Assembly: GCF_035593305.1 (NCBI RefSeq) | Contig: NZ_CP141615.1 | Location: 3,249,550-3,313,549 of the forward strand | Reading direction: 5' to 3' | Source: Limnochorda sp. L945t | Lineage (GTDB): Bacteria; Bacillota; Limnochordia; Limnochordales; Geochordaceae | DNA length: 64,000 bases | Notes under the pieces: model-generated | Database searches by the model: none | Told to the model about the DNA's origin: nothing | Seen by the model: the letters and a program-made list of their open reading frames with translations, nothing else | Program-made: the position numbers and the translations under genes | Shown: in pieces, positions 17,493 to 26,908 of the stretch | Layout: every line of letters starts with the position of its first letter | How positions within the stretch are numbered: position 1 is the stretch's first letter

Positions 17493-18340
17493 TCAGGCCG
17501 CTACCCGACTCCGCTGCGCCTCGACGTGGCATGCAACGGCCCAGGCAAACCCCAAGAGCTCGCGGGCGACCGCGGTCGCCGCCACGGTGGATGGTTGACC
17601 CCGGCCGAGCAAGTACCAGTATTTGCGATGCAGCCGTTGTTGCGCCTTGAGGGAGATGCGCAAGACTTCGGGATCGACCCCCTGTTGGCGGCTCCGCAAG
17701 GGAGCCTTCACGGCGGGGCGGTGGCGGTACGCCCAGGCCGCTTCCCCCAGCACGAGCCGGACATGCGCATGGCCGGTCTTGGTGATCCCGCCTCGGCGGG
17801 TCTGGACGCCGCTCTAGTGCTCTCGGGGCACCAGACCCGCGTACGCCATCAGTTGGGCCGGGCTGCGAAAACGGGAGAACTCCCGGATCTCAGCCACCAG
17901 CGTCACCGCCGTGACCTCCCCGACCCCTTTGAGGGCCTGCAACGCCTGGATGACCGGCGCTTGGCGGCTTTCCGTGTCCAGCGCATGGATCTCCGCCTCC
18001 AGCCGATCCACCCGGGCCTGTAGCTCTTCCACCGCATGCAGGTATTCCTGAAAGGCCACCTGGGTGGCCCGGTGGGGGAAGCTCAGCGTATCCAGCTACC
18101 GCAGGATCATCCGGGACCACCGTTTCGTGCCTTTCGGCGCAGAGATGCTGTGACGCAACAGGAAACTCGTGAGCTCCTGGCGAGCGCGCCCGAGGTCCCG
18201 CTTGGCGCTTTCCCGGGCCCGCACCAGGTCTCGCAGCGCCTCGTCCCCCTCTCCGGGCACCCAGACCGGGGTCAGCTCTCCTGCTCGCAGCAACTGGGCC
18301 AGCCGGAGGGCGTCGCGTCGGTCGCTCTTCACCTGGTCGC
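17493..18340 (-). pseudogene. IS110-family (IS1111-like) transposase remnant with two in-frame TAG stops
   Basis: Three consecutive pieces lie in one frame. VKSDRRDALRLAQLLRAGEL is the end of the DEDD domain; ALKGVGEVTAVTLVAEI and FRSPAQLMAYAGLVP form the C-terminal Transposase_20 domain; GGITKTGHAHVRLVLGEAAW is its last motif. The pieces are separated only by TAG at 18096-18098 and TAG at 17814-17816. The N-terminal part with the first catalytic Asp is missing, lost where the sequence joins another transposase fragment near 18380. Inactive. Confidence 0.8.
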
Positions 18341-18381
18341 CCGGCCGGACTTCGCTCGTCGTGAATGGGGGCCGGTCTCGT

Positions 18382-18533
18382 TCATCCTAACCAAGGGCTG
18401 CGCCGACGGACGCGGCGGGCCACGAAGCGCTGAAAGAGATTAAACCCCGCCGCCAACAGCGCCCTCAGCACCTGCATGCCGGTCGGGTGGTGGAGGAAGC
18501 CGTGATCCAGGTGCCATCTGTGCTTGAGGCAAC
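18382..18533 (-). pseudogene. C-terminal fragment of a DDE-type transposase
   Basis: LKHRWHLDHGFLHHPTGMQ followed by LRALLAAGFNLFQRFVARR resembles the end of IS4/IS1634-like transposases (His-rich segment, then the hydrophobic 'lAfnlfq' helix). About 50 residues only, abutting the IS110 remnant. Family assignment is tentative. Confidence 0.45.
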
Positions 18534-18575
18534 GAAGGTCGCTCGGGCAATTTCTTCTTGAGGCAAGGCGACATC

Positions 18576-18604
18576 TTGACACCGGTTTCGATATCCGTTA
18601 CCAT
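18576..18604 (+). promoter_or_regulatory. Promoter of the TrmB-type regulator gene
   Basis: TTGACA (18576-18581), a 17-nt spacer and TACCAT (18599-18604). The start point would be near 18611, 24 nt before the proposed TTG start, and the promoter could serve the whole catabolic cluster. Confidence 0.65.
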
Positions 18605-18634
18605 GAGGCTAACTACTACCCGGGTGGTGTAGCC

Positions 18635-19480
18635 TTGCTTCCGGACCTGAACGGGGATCCGATTGTTCTGTTGCAGGAGCTCGGTCTCACCGATTACGAG
18701 GCCCGGGTATATATGGCCCTTTGCCGGCGCAACCCCCTCAACGGCCATCAAGTTGCCCGGCTCAGTGGGGTCCCCTCGGCCAAGGTGTACGCCACGCTCG
18801 AGAAGCTGGTGACGAGGGGGCTGGTCGCCCACCGCGAATCGAAGCCGGTCACGTACGTTCCCTTGCCCATCGAGGAGTTTCTCGCCCACCGCAGGCGACG
18901 GTTGGACGTCGTGGCCGACCAAATCCGAGCGCTGCTTGCCACCGACTTCACGGCTGCCCAGGCAGAGGCACTGTGGCATCTCAAGGGGTTCGACACCCTC
19001 ATGACCCGGGCCGCGGAACTCCTTGCTCGGGCTTCGGCGGAGGTGCTCCTTAGCCTCTGGGAGCCCGTTGTTTCCACCATCCGACCGCGTCTTGCCGAGG
19101 CTGCCTCCCGGGGGGTGAGGGTGGCTGCCATCTACTTTGACGGGCAGGGGCCCGGCGTGGGGTTTGCCATTCGCCACGTAGACCTCCCCTCAGTCAAGGC
19201 GCGCCACGGCGGGCAAAGCTTCCTGGTTGTGGATCAGCGGATGGCGCTCTTCATCAGCCACGGAACGTCGCCGGAGCAGTGGCAGGGGTTGTGGACCTCC
19301 AACGCGGCCATGGTCCGGGCCATCGCCAACTACATTCGGCATGACATTTACGTTAACAAAATCGTGCGGCGCTTCCCCGAGGCGGTAGGCGCCGCCTACG
19401 GGGAACACCTGGACTTGCTATTGGACGTGTTTGACGACCGGGTACTGGCGACCGGGCAGCTTAAACTGCCCGGACCATAG
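18635..19480 (+). CDS. TrmB-family transcriptional regulator
   Basis: A 281-residue protein. The N-terminal winged helix reads LLQELGLTDYEARVYMALC, then GHQVARLSGVPSAKVYATLEKL and GLVAHRESKPVTYVPLP, the classical TrmB pattern. A linker helix EEFLAHRRRRLDVVADQI leads to a ligand-binding domain (GFDTLMTRAAELLARASAEVL). TrmB relatives sense sugars or other small metabolites. The TTG at 18635 is preferred: it follows the predicted transcription start and a GGTGGTG site, whereas the longer frame would begin upstream of the promoter. The lyase/ABC cluster starts 17 nt downstream on the same strand, so it probably controls that cluster in response to its substrate. Confidence 0.85.
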   Translation: MLPDLNGDPIVLLQELGLTDYEARVYMALCRRNPLNGHQVARLSGVPSAKVYATLEKLVTRGLVAHRESKPVTYVPLPIEEFLAHRRRRLDVVADQIRALLATDFTAAQAEALWHLKGFDTLMTRAAELLARASAEVLLSLWEPVVSTIRPRLAEAASRGVRVAAIYFDGQGPGVGFAIRHVDLPSVKARHGGQSFLVVDQRMALFISHGTSPEQWQGLWTSNAAMVRAIANYIRHDIYVNKIVRRFPEAVGAAYGEHLDLLLDVFDDRVLATGQLKLPGP

Positions 19481-19497
19481 GGGAGAGGAGGAGGTTT

Positions 19498-20799
19498 GTG
19501 ACCCAAGCAAACGGCCGTTTGGAGCCGGCATTTGGCGTGGTCCTATCGGGTCCCTATTTCGGGGAGAAGCGGTGGGTGTCGCCCCTCAACTACCGTGATG
19601 AAGTGCGTGAGGCCTGGACGGTACCGCAGCGGGTCGAGATCCATGACGTGACCCTGAGGGACGGCGAGCAGACGCCTCGCGTCGCCTTTACTCCCCAGGA
19701 GAAGGTCTTCCTTGCCCAAGAGCTTGACGCTCTCGGGGTGGCCTCCATTGAGCCGGGGCTTCTGGCAACCCCAGAAGACAGAGAGGTTGTGGCTACCCTT
19801 GTGAAGATGGGGCTGCGCGCCCGCATCAAACCTCTCGTCCGGGTGCGCGAGGAGGACGTAGCGCATGCCATCGAGTTGCGGGTGCCGGCCATGGTCCTCG
19901 AGTTCGGGATTAATCCGTACCTCGTCAAGTACGCTTACAACACGACGCCTGAACGATTGACCGACCAGATCATCGAGTTCTCCAACGCGGCGAAGAAAGT
20001 AGGCATGGAGGTGGAGTTCATGGGCTGGGATGCCTTTCGCATTCCGGACATGCAATACCTCCAACGCTTTTTCGGTACAATCCTGGAAAAGGGCTCCATC
20101 GACCGCATCACGGTTAGCGATACCTTCGGGATGGCTCACCCGGACTCGGTACGGCTTATGTTTCACCGCCTGAGGGCGTGGTTTCCCGAGGTGGCCCTGG
20201 GGCTTCACATTCACAACGACTACGGGCTTGCTACTGCCAATGCGCTGATGGCCTTGACGTCCGGGGCAACGTCCGTGCACTCGTCGGTCAACGGGCTCGG
20301 CGAGCGAGCCGGTAACGTGGCCACCGAGGAGGTCGCGGTGGCCCTGCAGCACTTGCTCGGCATCGATGCTGGCATCAAGTTGGAGCGGCTGTACCACGTC
20401 TCCCGGTTGGTCACGGAAATCTCTAAGAAACCGGTCGCACAGAACAAACCCATCGTCGGGCCCGGGCTGTTTGAGGTCGAGAGCGGCATCGTCGTCCACG
20501 TTCTGAGGCAGTTCCAAAAGACGCCTCTCGGCTCACTGGGGCTGCTCCCGTACTTGCCTGAGACTGTAGGGCAGGCGGGGCCGACCGTGGTGGCCGGACG
20601 GGGCACCGGACGCAACGCAGTGCAGATGCTGCTTGAAGCCATCGGTATGACGGCCACGGACGAGCAAGTGGCCGCCATCACTGAGCGGGTAAAGCAGACG
20701 GGACTGGTACTGAAAAACGCTCTACCCGAGCAGGTGTTCCGCCAAATCGTCGACGACGTTCTGGGGCGTAACGAAGCCGCGCGCTCGCCGACGGTGTAG
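19498..20799 (+). CDS. HMGL-like (DRE-TIM) acyltransferase/lyase, isopropylmalate/homocitrate synthase-like
   Basis: 433 residues. EIHDVTLRDGEQTPRVAFT is the metal-binding DRE motif at the start of the TIM barrel; GLHIHNDYGLATANALMAL carries the HxH metal ligands; VNGLGERAGNVATEEVAVAL is the LeuA-type signature. A C-terminal region of about 120 residues follows, but there is no LeuA allosteric domain. Members condense acetyl-CoA with a 2-oxo acid or cleave 3-hydroxyacyl-CoA compounds. Neighbours (cyclase-type hydrolase, Liv importer, TrmB regulator) suggest a role in catabolism of an imported acid rather than leucine synthesis. GTG start with an AGGAGG site 6 nt upstream. Confidence 0.85.
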   Translation: MTQANGRLEPAFGVVLSGPYFGEKRWVSPLNYRDEVREAWTVPQRVEIHDVTLRDGEQTPRVAFTPQEKVFLAQELDALGVASIEPGLLATPEDREVVATLVKMGLRARIKPLVRVREEDVAHAIELRVPAMVLEFGINPYLVKYAYNTTPERLTDQIIEFSNAAKKVGMEVEFMGWDAFRIPDMQYLQRFFGTILEKGSIDRITVSDTFGMAHPDSVRLMFHRLRAWFPEVALGLHIHNDYGLATANALMALTSGATSVHSSVNGLGERAGNVATEEVAVALQHLLGIDAGIKLERLYHVSRLVTEISKKPVAQNKPIVGPGLFEVESGIVVHVLRQFQKTPLGSLGLLPYLPETVGQAGPTVVAGRGTGRNAVQMLLEAIGMTATDEQVAAITERVKQTGLVLKNALPEQVFRQIVDDVLGRNEAARSPTV

Positions 20800-20809
20800 G
20801 GGGCATGCC

Positions 20810-21610
20810 ATGCGCATCATTGACTTATCCGATACCTTGCGGCCTGAGACGAGCCCGTTTGAGGTGAACCGGCATGAGATCTCGTATGTGAGCCACGAGG
20901 AAGGGCTCAGGATGGCGGAGCAGGTGCTGAAGGTGCCGAAATCCCTGGAGCAGGATCTGTTCCCGGAAGGTCATGCTTGGGCTGTTGAGAACATCACCCT
21001 TTCCACCCACTCCGGAACGCACGTGGACGCACCCTACCACTACGGGCCGGTATCCGGAACTGCTCCGGCACGAACCATCGACCAGCTGCCGCTCGAGTGG
21101 TTCTTCAGCGACGGGGTCGTGCTCAACATGACCCATAAGCGGCGGGGAGAGCCCATCGGCGAGCGGGATGTCGAGAAGGAGTTGGGCCGCATCGGGTACA
21201 CTCTCAAGCCGCTTGACATCGTGTTGGTTCGCACCGATACGTCCGAGCACTTCGGCGAACCGGGCTACGACCTCATGCATCCGGGGCTCACCAGGGGAGC
21301 AGTTCAGTTTCTGGTCGAGCAGGGCGTACGTGTCGTCGGTATCGACGCGTGGGGGCTGGATCGGCCGTTCGATGTGATGGTCGAGGAGGTGAAGGCGGGG
21401 CGGAAGGGAGCATTTTGGGAAGCGCACTTTTTCGGCAAGGAGCACGAGTACTGCCAGATCGAAAAGCTCAGCAACTTGAAGGCGATTCCCCGGCCGTTTG
21501 GGTTCAAGGTGGCCTGCTTTCCGGTGAAGATCGCCCGGGCCAGCGCGGGCTGGACCCGGGCCGTCGCCATCATCAACGACGCGGCCAGTGAAGAAAGACC
21601 CGGGCGGTGA
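20810..21610 (+). CDS. Cyclase-family metal-dependent hydrolase (kynurenine formamidase-like)
   Basis: 266 residues. STHSGTHVDAPYHYG is the HxGTHxDxPxH metal-binding signature of the cyclase/KynB family; VLVRTDTSEHF and GIDAWGLDRP are further conserved stretches. Family members hydrolyse N-formylkynurenine, isatin or other amide and lactam bonds. It follows the HMGL-like gene by 10 nt and so is very likely cotranscribed. The pair suggests a ring- or amide-opening step next to a C-C bond step, but the substrate cannot be read from sequence. The ATG start is supported by GGGGGCATGCC spacing. Confidence 0.85.
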   Translation: MRIIDLSDTLRPETSPFEVNRHEISYVSHEEGLRMAEQVLKVPKSLEQDLFPEGHAWAVENITLSTHSGTHVDAPYHYGPVSGTAPARTIDQLPLEWFFSDGVVLNMTHKRRGEPIGERDVEKELGRIGYTLKPLDIVLVRTDTSEHFGEPGYDLMHPGLTRGAVQFLVEQGVRVVGIDAWGLDRPFDVMVEEVKAGRKGAFWEAHFFGKEHEYCQIEKLSNLKAIPRPFGFKVACFPVKIARASAGWTRAVAIINDAASEERPGR

Positions 21611-21683
21611 TGCACCGCTTCCGACAACCACTGACTGCGTTACCAGGCCAAATCTGGCTTGCGATGGGAGAGGACGGCGAAAA

Positions 21684-22892
21684 GTGGAGCGTGGAGCTCA
21701 TAACCGGCTCGTTTCGGTTGCCATGGGCATGCTGCTGGGGGCCGCGGCGATGGCCGTCCACGCGAGCATCGCTGTCGCAGCGACACCCATCCGAATCGGC
21801 GCGACGCTGCCACTCACCGGGCCGTTTGCGGATACAGGCCAGTGGGTGGCCCGCGGCTACCAGAAGTGGGCCCGGGACGTCAACGCCCGCGGTGGGTTGC
21901 TGGGCCGCCCCGTGGAGCTGACCATACTAGACGACGCCAGCGTCGCTGACCGGGCCATCAGCCTACTCGAACGCCTCATCACGGTCGACCGGGTCGACCT
22001 GATTCTGGGCGGGTATCCGGGGACGGCAGCCGCGGCCCAGATGGCTGTCGCTGAACGGTATCGCAAAGTGTACGTATCCATGGGCGGCCACATGGCCTCG
22101 TTCCAGCGGGGCTTTCGCTACTCGTTTGGCGCCCCGCCGCTGATGGGCGAGTGGTGGTACGAAGGGGTCTGGGAATGGCTGGCGACCCTTCCGGCCGCAC
22201 AGCGGCCCCAAAAGGCCGCCATGATCACAATCAACAACCCCGTAGGCGCCGCCGTGCGGAGCAGCGCCATCGAAGGGCTGCGGAGAGTCGGCATCCTGCT
22301 CGTGATGGACGAGCGATACGACGTCCCGCTGGCCACTGCCGAGCCCTTGGTGAGCCGAGCCATCGCGCTTGGGGCCGACCTGTTCATCGCCAACGGCTTC
22401 TTTCCGGATGGCGTGCAGACCATCCGGGCCATGAAGGCTCTCAACTACAACCCGAAACTTGTTCTCCAGGGCATCGGCTCCATCATCCCGGAGTGGGTGC
22501 AGGAACTCGGCGCCGACGGCAACTATGTGGTGTCGGGGACCCCCCTGCACGACCGGTTGCCGTTTGCGGGCATAGCCGAACTGGCGGAGGCGGCCCGGCA
22601 AGAGTTTGGCGTCGGCACGACACCCCAGTACTACTTGTTCGGATACGCCTGGGCTCAGGCGCTCGAGAAAGGGGTCCAGGGGGCGGGTACCCTCGACCAG
22701 GACGCCGTTGCGGCCTACCTGCGTTCCCACATTATTGAGACCATCGCGGGGCGGTTCACGTTTGACGCACGGGGGCTGCCGCCTCCCTACCGGTACACGA
22801 CGCAGGTCATCGAAGGGCGGGTGGAGCTTATCTGGCCGCCCGAAGTTGCCACCCACGCGCCGGTGTATCCCAAGCCGTCGTGGGGTAAGTAG
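21684..22892 (+). CDS. Branched-chain amino acid-type ABC transporter substrate-binding protein
   Basis: 402 residues. A signal peptide (AMGMLLGAAAMAVHASIAVAA) precedes PIRIGATLPLTGPFADTGQ, the standard start of LivJ-type type I periplasmic binding proteins; GGLLGRPVELTILDD is the next conserved element. There is no lipobox Cys, so the mature protein is predicted to be soluble, which fits a periplasm. GTG at 21684 is chosen for its distance to the signal peptide and its GAGAGG site. It is the first of four transporter genes. Such receptors bind amino acids, urea, aromatic or dicarboxylic acids, so ligand identity is open. Confidence 0.88.
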   Translation: MERGAHNRLVSVAMGMLLGAAAMAVHASIAVAATPIRIGATLPLTGPFADTGQWVARGYQKWARDVNARGGLLGRPVELTILDDASVADRAISLLERLITVDRVDLILGGYPGTAAAAQMAVAERYRKVYVSMGGHMASFQRGFRYSFGAPPLMGEWWYEGVWEWLATLPAAQRPQKAAMITINNPVGAAVRSSAIEGLRRVGILLVMDERYDVPLATAEPLVSRAIALGADLFIANGFFPDGVQTIRAMKALNYNPKLVLQGIGSIIPEWVQELGADGNYVVSGTPLHDRLPFAGIAELAEAARQEFGVGTTPQYYLFGYAWAQALEKGVQGAGTLDQDAVAAYLRSHIIETIAGRFTFDARGLPPPYRYTTQVIEGRVELIWPPEVATHAPVYPKPSWGK

Positions 22893-23014
22893 AGAAGATG
22901 GTCGGGCGGTTGGCAAGCCACGGCTCTGTACGGGCATATCGGGTGGCTCCCGTGAGAACATCCGGTATGGTTTTCGTGACCGCGGTCGGGGCGGCCCCAG
23001 GGGATGTGTAACCC

Positions 23015-23881
23015 ATGGTGCTGTTCGTCCAAAGCCTGGTCGCCGGAAGCCTCGTCGGACTGGTTTATGCACTGGTGAGTGCTGGGTTCAGCATGATATG
23101 GGGGGTGGCCAGGGTCATCAACCTGGCCCACCCCGTCTTTGCGGTGCTGGCCGCTTACATTGTCTACTGGGCCGCCGGCCAGGGTCAAGCGGCGCTCGGA
23201 GCCGCGCTGGCGTTGCTGGGGCCCGCGTCGTTTGGGCTCGGATGGCTCTTCTACCGATGGGTGGTAGTGCCGGCCGCCCGGCGAAGCCCTGACCTCAACC
23301 TCACGTCCATGATCCTGACGTTCGGGCTGGCTGTAGCGCTGGAGAACATGCTAGCCATGGCCTGGGGCCCAGGACCGCGGGCCCTGAGCCTGCCCGTGCA
23401 GGGGCTCTCCCTTTTCGTGGGGCCCGTGGGGGTGCCGCTACCTTCCCTGGTTGCTGCCGGAGGGTCGCTCGTCGTTATAGCAGGACTCATGTGGTTTCTG
23501 CACGCAACGCTGTCGGGGCGGGCGGTGCGCGCCGTCTGGCAGGATCCGGAAGGGGCAGCCCTAAGCGGGATCGATTTGGACCGTGTCACCGGACTGACCT
23601 ACGGGCTCGCCTTCGTGTCGGCAGCGGCGGGCGGCGTGGCCATGGCGCTCATCTATACGTTTAGCCCGGCGACACAGATGACGTGGCTCGTTTACGTCTT
23701 CTTGGTCACCATCGTAGGCGGCGTGGGTAGCTTATGGGGGGCAGTGTTGGCGGGACTCGCCGTAGGGAATTTGGCGAGTCTGACGGGGCTCGTCATGCCG
23801 TACTCGTGGACGCCCCTGGTGCTGTTCGGTTCTCTGATTGCCCTGCTTCTGTGGAAGCCGGAGGGCCTCGTCCAGAGGTGA
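23015..23881 (+). CDS. livH: Liv-type ABC transporter permease (LivH)
   Basis: 288 residues with about eight membrane spans. LVGLVYALVSAGFSMIWGV and ARVINLAHPVFAVLAAYI are the diagnostic LivH N-terminal motifs (G.iyaL.a.Gl.liyGv..vinfAhG.f). It is preceded by a 122-nt gap after the binding-protein gene with no obvious terminator, and the next permease gene starts 8 nt after its stop. It forms the membrane pore with the permease half of the following fusion protein. Confidence 0.9.
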   Translation: MVLFVQSLVAGSLVGLVYALVSAGFSMIWGVARVINLAHPVFAVLAAYIVYWAAGQGQAALGAALALLGPASFGLGWLFYRWVVVPAARRSPDLNLTSMILTFGLAVALENMLAMAWGPGPRALSLPVQGLSLFVGPVGVPLPSLVAAGGSLVVIAGLMWFLHATLSGRAVRAVWQDPEGAALSGIDLDRVTGLTYGLAFVSAAAGGVAMALIYTFSPATQMTWLVYVFLVTIVGGVGSLWGAVLAGLAVGNLASLTGLVMPYSWTPLVLFGSLIALLLWKPEGLVQR

Positions 23882-23889
23882 AGGGGCGC

Positions 23890-25767
23890 ATGAGCAGCGT
23901 GCAATCCGCAACGATCCCCTGGACCAGCCGAGCCCGGCAAGCCGCTCTCGCGGCGGTTACAGTCGGGTTAGCGGCGATACCGCTGGTCTTGCGGAGCGAA
24001 TACGCGCTAGGGCTTGGCGGGTCAATGGCCATGTACGCAGCACTGGCAACAGCATGGAACCTCATCGGCGGTTACGGCGGGTACCTGTCCTTTGGACACG
24101 CCGCCTTTTTCGGAATCGGCGCGTACACGTCGGCACTGCTCATGGGGCGGTATAACCTATCGCCGTTCGTAACGTGGCCGGCAGGCGCAGTGGCGGCCAT
24201 GGCGTTTGCCGCAGCGTGCGGGTATCCGGCGCTGCGGCTGCGGGGCCCGTACTTCGCGGTCACGACGCTCATCCTTGCGCTAGCGGCCCATACCGTGGTG
24301 GCCAATGTCGGCTTCACGGGCGGAGGGTCCGGGTTGTGGCTGGCGGTACCGCCGTGGTCGCCGCTGGTAACCCGGGCCTTGTTCTACGGATTCGTCTTGG
24401 TGGTGCTGGTAGCAACGCTTGGGTTGGCTAGGCGATTCGAGGCCGGTCGCCAAGGCCTGGAGCTGGCGGCGCTACGTTCCGATGAGGAGGCAGCCCAGGC
24501 GCTCGGGTTTAACACGCCCCGGGTGAAGCTGGTGGCGTTCGCCGTGAGCGCGGGCGTGACGGGTGCGGTGGGGTCGGTCTACATCTTCGACCGGGTGTAC
24601 CTGTATCCCGAATCGGTCTTCGATACGAACCTTTCCGTAATGCTCGTGCTGATGGCCCTGTTCGGCGGGCGAAAGCGATGGTTCGGCCCCGCGGTGGGGG
24701 CCGGCGTGGTGCGGGGCCTGGAGGAGGCGCTGACGGTCTGGATTGGAGCCGAGGCGGCGCGCATCGCCTTCGGATTGCTGCTTGCCGTGATCATCGTCCT
24801 GCTGCCGGAAGGCCTCGCGGGGCTGGCGGCGAGCAGGCGAGCACCCGGTCGCACGCGGTTGCTGGAGGACCGCGGCGAGCCCCCTGAGGGGTTCGGGACC
24901 TCGCCTAGCCGCGACAGGCTCTCGAGTATGGTCAGGAGCGAGCCTGCTGCCTTGCCTGCAAAGGCTCTTCGCTCGGTCGGTGGGCGGGAAACAATGGGGC
25001 CGGGCATGGCGAACGAACCGGGAGCCGCGAATCTACGAGTCGAGGGCGTGATGAAGCGGTTTGGCGGCCTTCAAGTGCTGAATGGGGTGTCATTCGAGGT
25101 GAGAAAGGGGGAGATCCTGGGGTTGATCGGTCCCAACGGAGCCGGTAAGACCACGCTGTTCAACCTAATCACTGGGCTTCAGCGCCCAACCCAGGGGCAG
25201 GTGAGCCTTGAGGGACGCCCCCTGACGGGGTTGCCCCCCTATGCCATCGCCAGGCGAGGGGTTGGCCGCACTTTCCAGATTCCGAGGCCGTTTTCAGAGC
25301 TTCACACGACCGACAACGTGACAGCCGTCCTCATTGCTCGAGAGCCAACAGTCGGGCGGATGGAGGATGTCAGAGCGCAGGCTCGCCGCCTCCTGGTCGA
25401 GGTCGGGCTCGGGCATCGGGTGGACGCGCCGGTGGGTGTGCTGACCGTGCAGGAGAAGAAGCGCCTCGAACTTGCCCGAGCGCTGGCGGTAGAGCCTCAG
25501 GTGCTGCTCCTTGACGAGATCTTCGCCGGGTTGAACCCCGTCGAGACCATGGAGTTGACTCAACTGCTTGAGCGTATTAACCGGGAGCGTGGCCTTGCCA
25601 TGGTGCTCGTCGAGCACGTCCTACAAGCGGTCATGCGGCTGTCACACCGGGTGGTTGTGCTGGCGTATGGAGACGTCATCGCGGAGGGCACGCCGGCGGA
25701 GATCTTGGAAAACGCCGAGGTACGGCGGGTGTACCTGGGGTGGGACTACGATGCTGTCGCTGGCTGA
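23890..25767 (+). CDS. Fused Liv-type permease-ATPase (LivM-LivG)
   Basis: 625 residues. Residues 1 to about 315 are a LivM permease ([40 protein letters not shown]). A linker of about 55 residues leads to a LivG ATPase from about 375: Walker [10 protein letters not shown] (414-422), Q-loop [10 protein letters not shown], a diverged signature [15 protein letters not shown] and Walker [14 protein letters not shown]. LivM-LivG fusions occur elsewhere, and here they tie one ATPase to one permease. An internal ATG with a ribosome-like site (about 24993) could also release a free ATPase; this is inference. The last 17 nt overlap the LivF gene. Confidence 0.92.
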   Translation: MSSVQSATIPWTSRARQAALAAVTVGLAAIPLVLRSEYALGLGGSMAMYAALATAWNLIGGYGGYLSFGHAAFFGIGAYTSALLMGRYNLSPFVTWPAGAVAAMAFAAACGYPALRLRGPYFAVTTLILALAAHTVVANVGFTGGGSGLWLAVPPWSPLVTRALFYGFVLVVLVATLGLARRFEAGRQGLELAALRSDEEAAQALGFNTPRVKLVAFAVSAGVTGAVGSVYIFDRVYLYPESVFDTNLSVMLVLMALFGGRKRWFGPAVGAGVVRGLEEALTVWIGAEAARIAFGLLLAVIIVLLPEGLAGLAASRRAPGRTRLLEDRGEPPEGFGTSPSRDRLSSMVRSEPAALPAKALRSVGGRETMGPGMANEPGAANLRVEGVMKRFGGLQVLNGVSFEVRKGEILGLIGPNGAGKTTLFNLITGLQRPTQGQVSLEGRPLTGLPPYAIARRGVGRTFQIPRPFSELHTTDNVTAVLIAREPTVGRMEDVRAQARRLLVEVGLGHRVDAPVGVLTVQEKKRLELARALAVEPQVLLLDEIFAGLNPVETMELTQLLERINRERGLAMVLVEHVLQAVMRLSHRVVVLAYGDVIAEGTPAEILENAEVRRVYLGWDYDAVAG

Positions 25768-26521
25768 TATCCACTTCGGGTATGGCGACCAGCCGGTTCT
25801 TCGGGGTGTCAACCTCGAAGTGCAGGCTGGTGAGATGGTCGTGCTCGTGGGGTCCAATGGAGCGGGCAAAACCACTACACTGCGGGTCATCAGTGGGCTG
25901 GTCAAACCGTGGAAAGGGATGGTGACGCTTGACGGTGATCGCCTTGACGGGCAACCGCCTCATCGCATCGTCGAGGCCGGCGTCGTCCAGGTGCCTGAGG
26001 GACGCCACGTCTTTCCGAAGATGAGTGTTCTCGACAATCTGCTATTGGGGGCGTCGAGGCCAGAGGCGTGGCGGCAGCGGCGTGAAACCCTGGACGAAGT
26101 GTTCGAGGTGTTGCCCCTGCTGCGAGGGCGGCTCCGGCAAATGGCCGGGACGCTCTCCGGAGGCGAACAGCAAATGCTGGCTATCGGGCGGGCGCTGATG
26201 GCCAAGCCGGCGTTGCTGTTGCTCGACGAACCCACACTAGGGCTAGCGCCGTTGGTCGCCAGCGAGATTCTGGAAGTCATCGGACGATTGAACAGTGGCG
26301 GGTTGGCGGTGTTGCTGGTCAGCCAGCAGGTGACCGAAGTGCTGCGACGGGCCCATCGCGCTTACGTGTTGTCGGGCGGCACCGTCGTCCGGCACGGAGC
26401 ACCCGCCGAGCTGCTGTCCGACGCCAGCCTTATCGAGGCCTACTTTGGCCGGGCGCACGGCTCGAGTGCCTTGACCGGTAAACCCTGTCGGCAAGCTCCT
26501 CACGTACCCCACCAGGCTTGA
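25751..26521 (+). CDS. livF: Liv-type ABC transporter ATPase (LivF)
   Basis: 256 residues. Walker A is GSNGAGKTTT, the LivF-specific stretch VPEGRHVFPKMSVLDNLLLGA is present, the signature is LSGGEQQMLAIGRAL, and Walker B is LLLLDEPTLGLAP. It completes the importer with a binding protein, LivH and the LivM-LivG fusion, so no component is missing. The start lies inside the LivM-LivG gene (17-nt overlap), indicating translational coupling. The C-terminal tail after YFGRAHG is not conserved. Confidence 0.92.
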   Translation: MLSLADIHFGYGDQPVLRGVNLEVQAGEMVVLVGSNGAGKTTTLRVISGLVKPWKGMVTLDGDRLDGQPPHRIVEAGVVQVPEGRHVFPKMSVLDNLLLGASRPEAWRQRRETLDEVFEVLPLLRGRLRQMAGTLSGGEQQMLAIGRALMAKPALLLLDEPTLGLAPLVASEILEVIGRLNSGGLAVLLVSQQVTEVLRRAHRAYVLSGGTVVRHGAPAELLSDASLIEAYFGRAHGSSALTGKPCRQAPHVPHQA

Positions 26522-26908
26522 GGCGAAAGCGGGCATCAGGATCTGCAGTGACCCAGGCCCAGAACATGTGTGTGCTATTGGTGTTGCGTTGGTCATTATT
26601 TTTGACCGCCATTGTCGCGTACTGGATGAGCGGGAAAGCGCGTAGCTCGCCCGACGTCCCGGGCGACCATGCACATCCGTGAGCGGGTATGGCCCTGTTC
26701 TACGAGGAGAGCCACTCTTGCCGGCCGCGAGACCACCGGCTCGTTCCCGCTGCTACGGGAGGTGCCATGTCAACAAGCGGGGATTCGTGAATCTGACGTT
26801 CGATTGGGCGGAAGTTCATCGTTCCCCAATTCCCTCACATCCTCGTAGTGACGGGGCTGAGTCATGATGCAAGTGCCTTGACCGCCATCGCCTGGTCCCC
26901 GACGCCGT
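26522..26908. other. Gene-free interval after the importer operon
   Basis: About 390 bases. A short AT-richer stretch (near 26575-26610) breaks the usual composition. I see no supportable gene, RNA or terminator. Confidence 0.4.

Noticed and set aside
26679..26867. 62-codon plus-strand frame after livF
   Set aside because: No ribosome site, no motif, Arg/Pro-rich; treated as non-coding.
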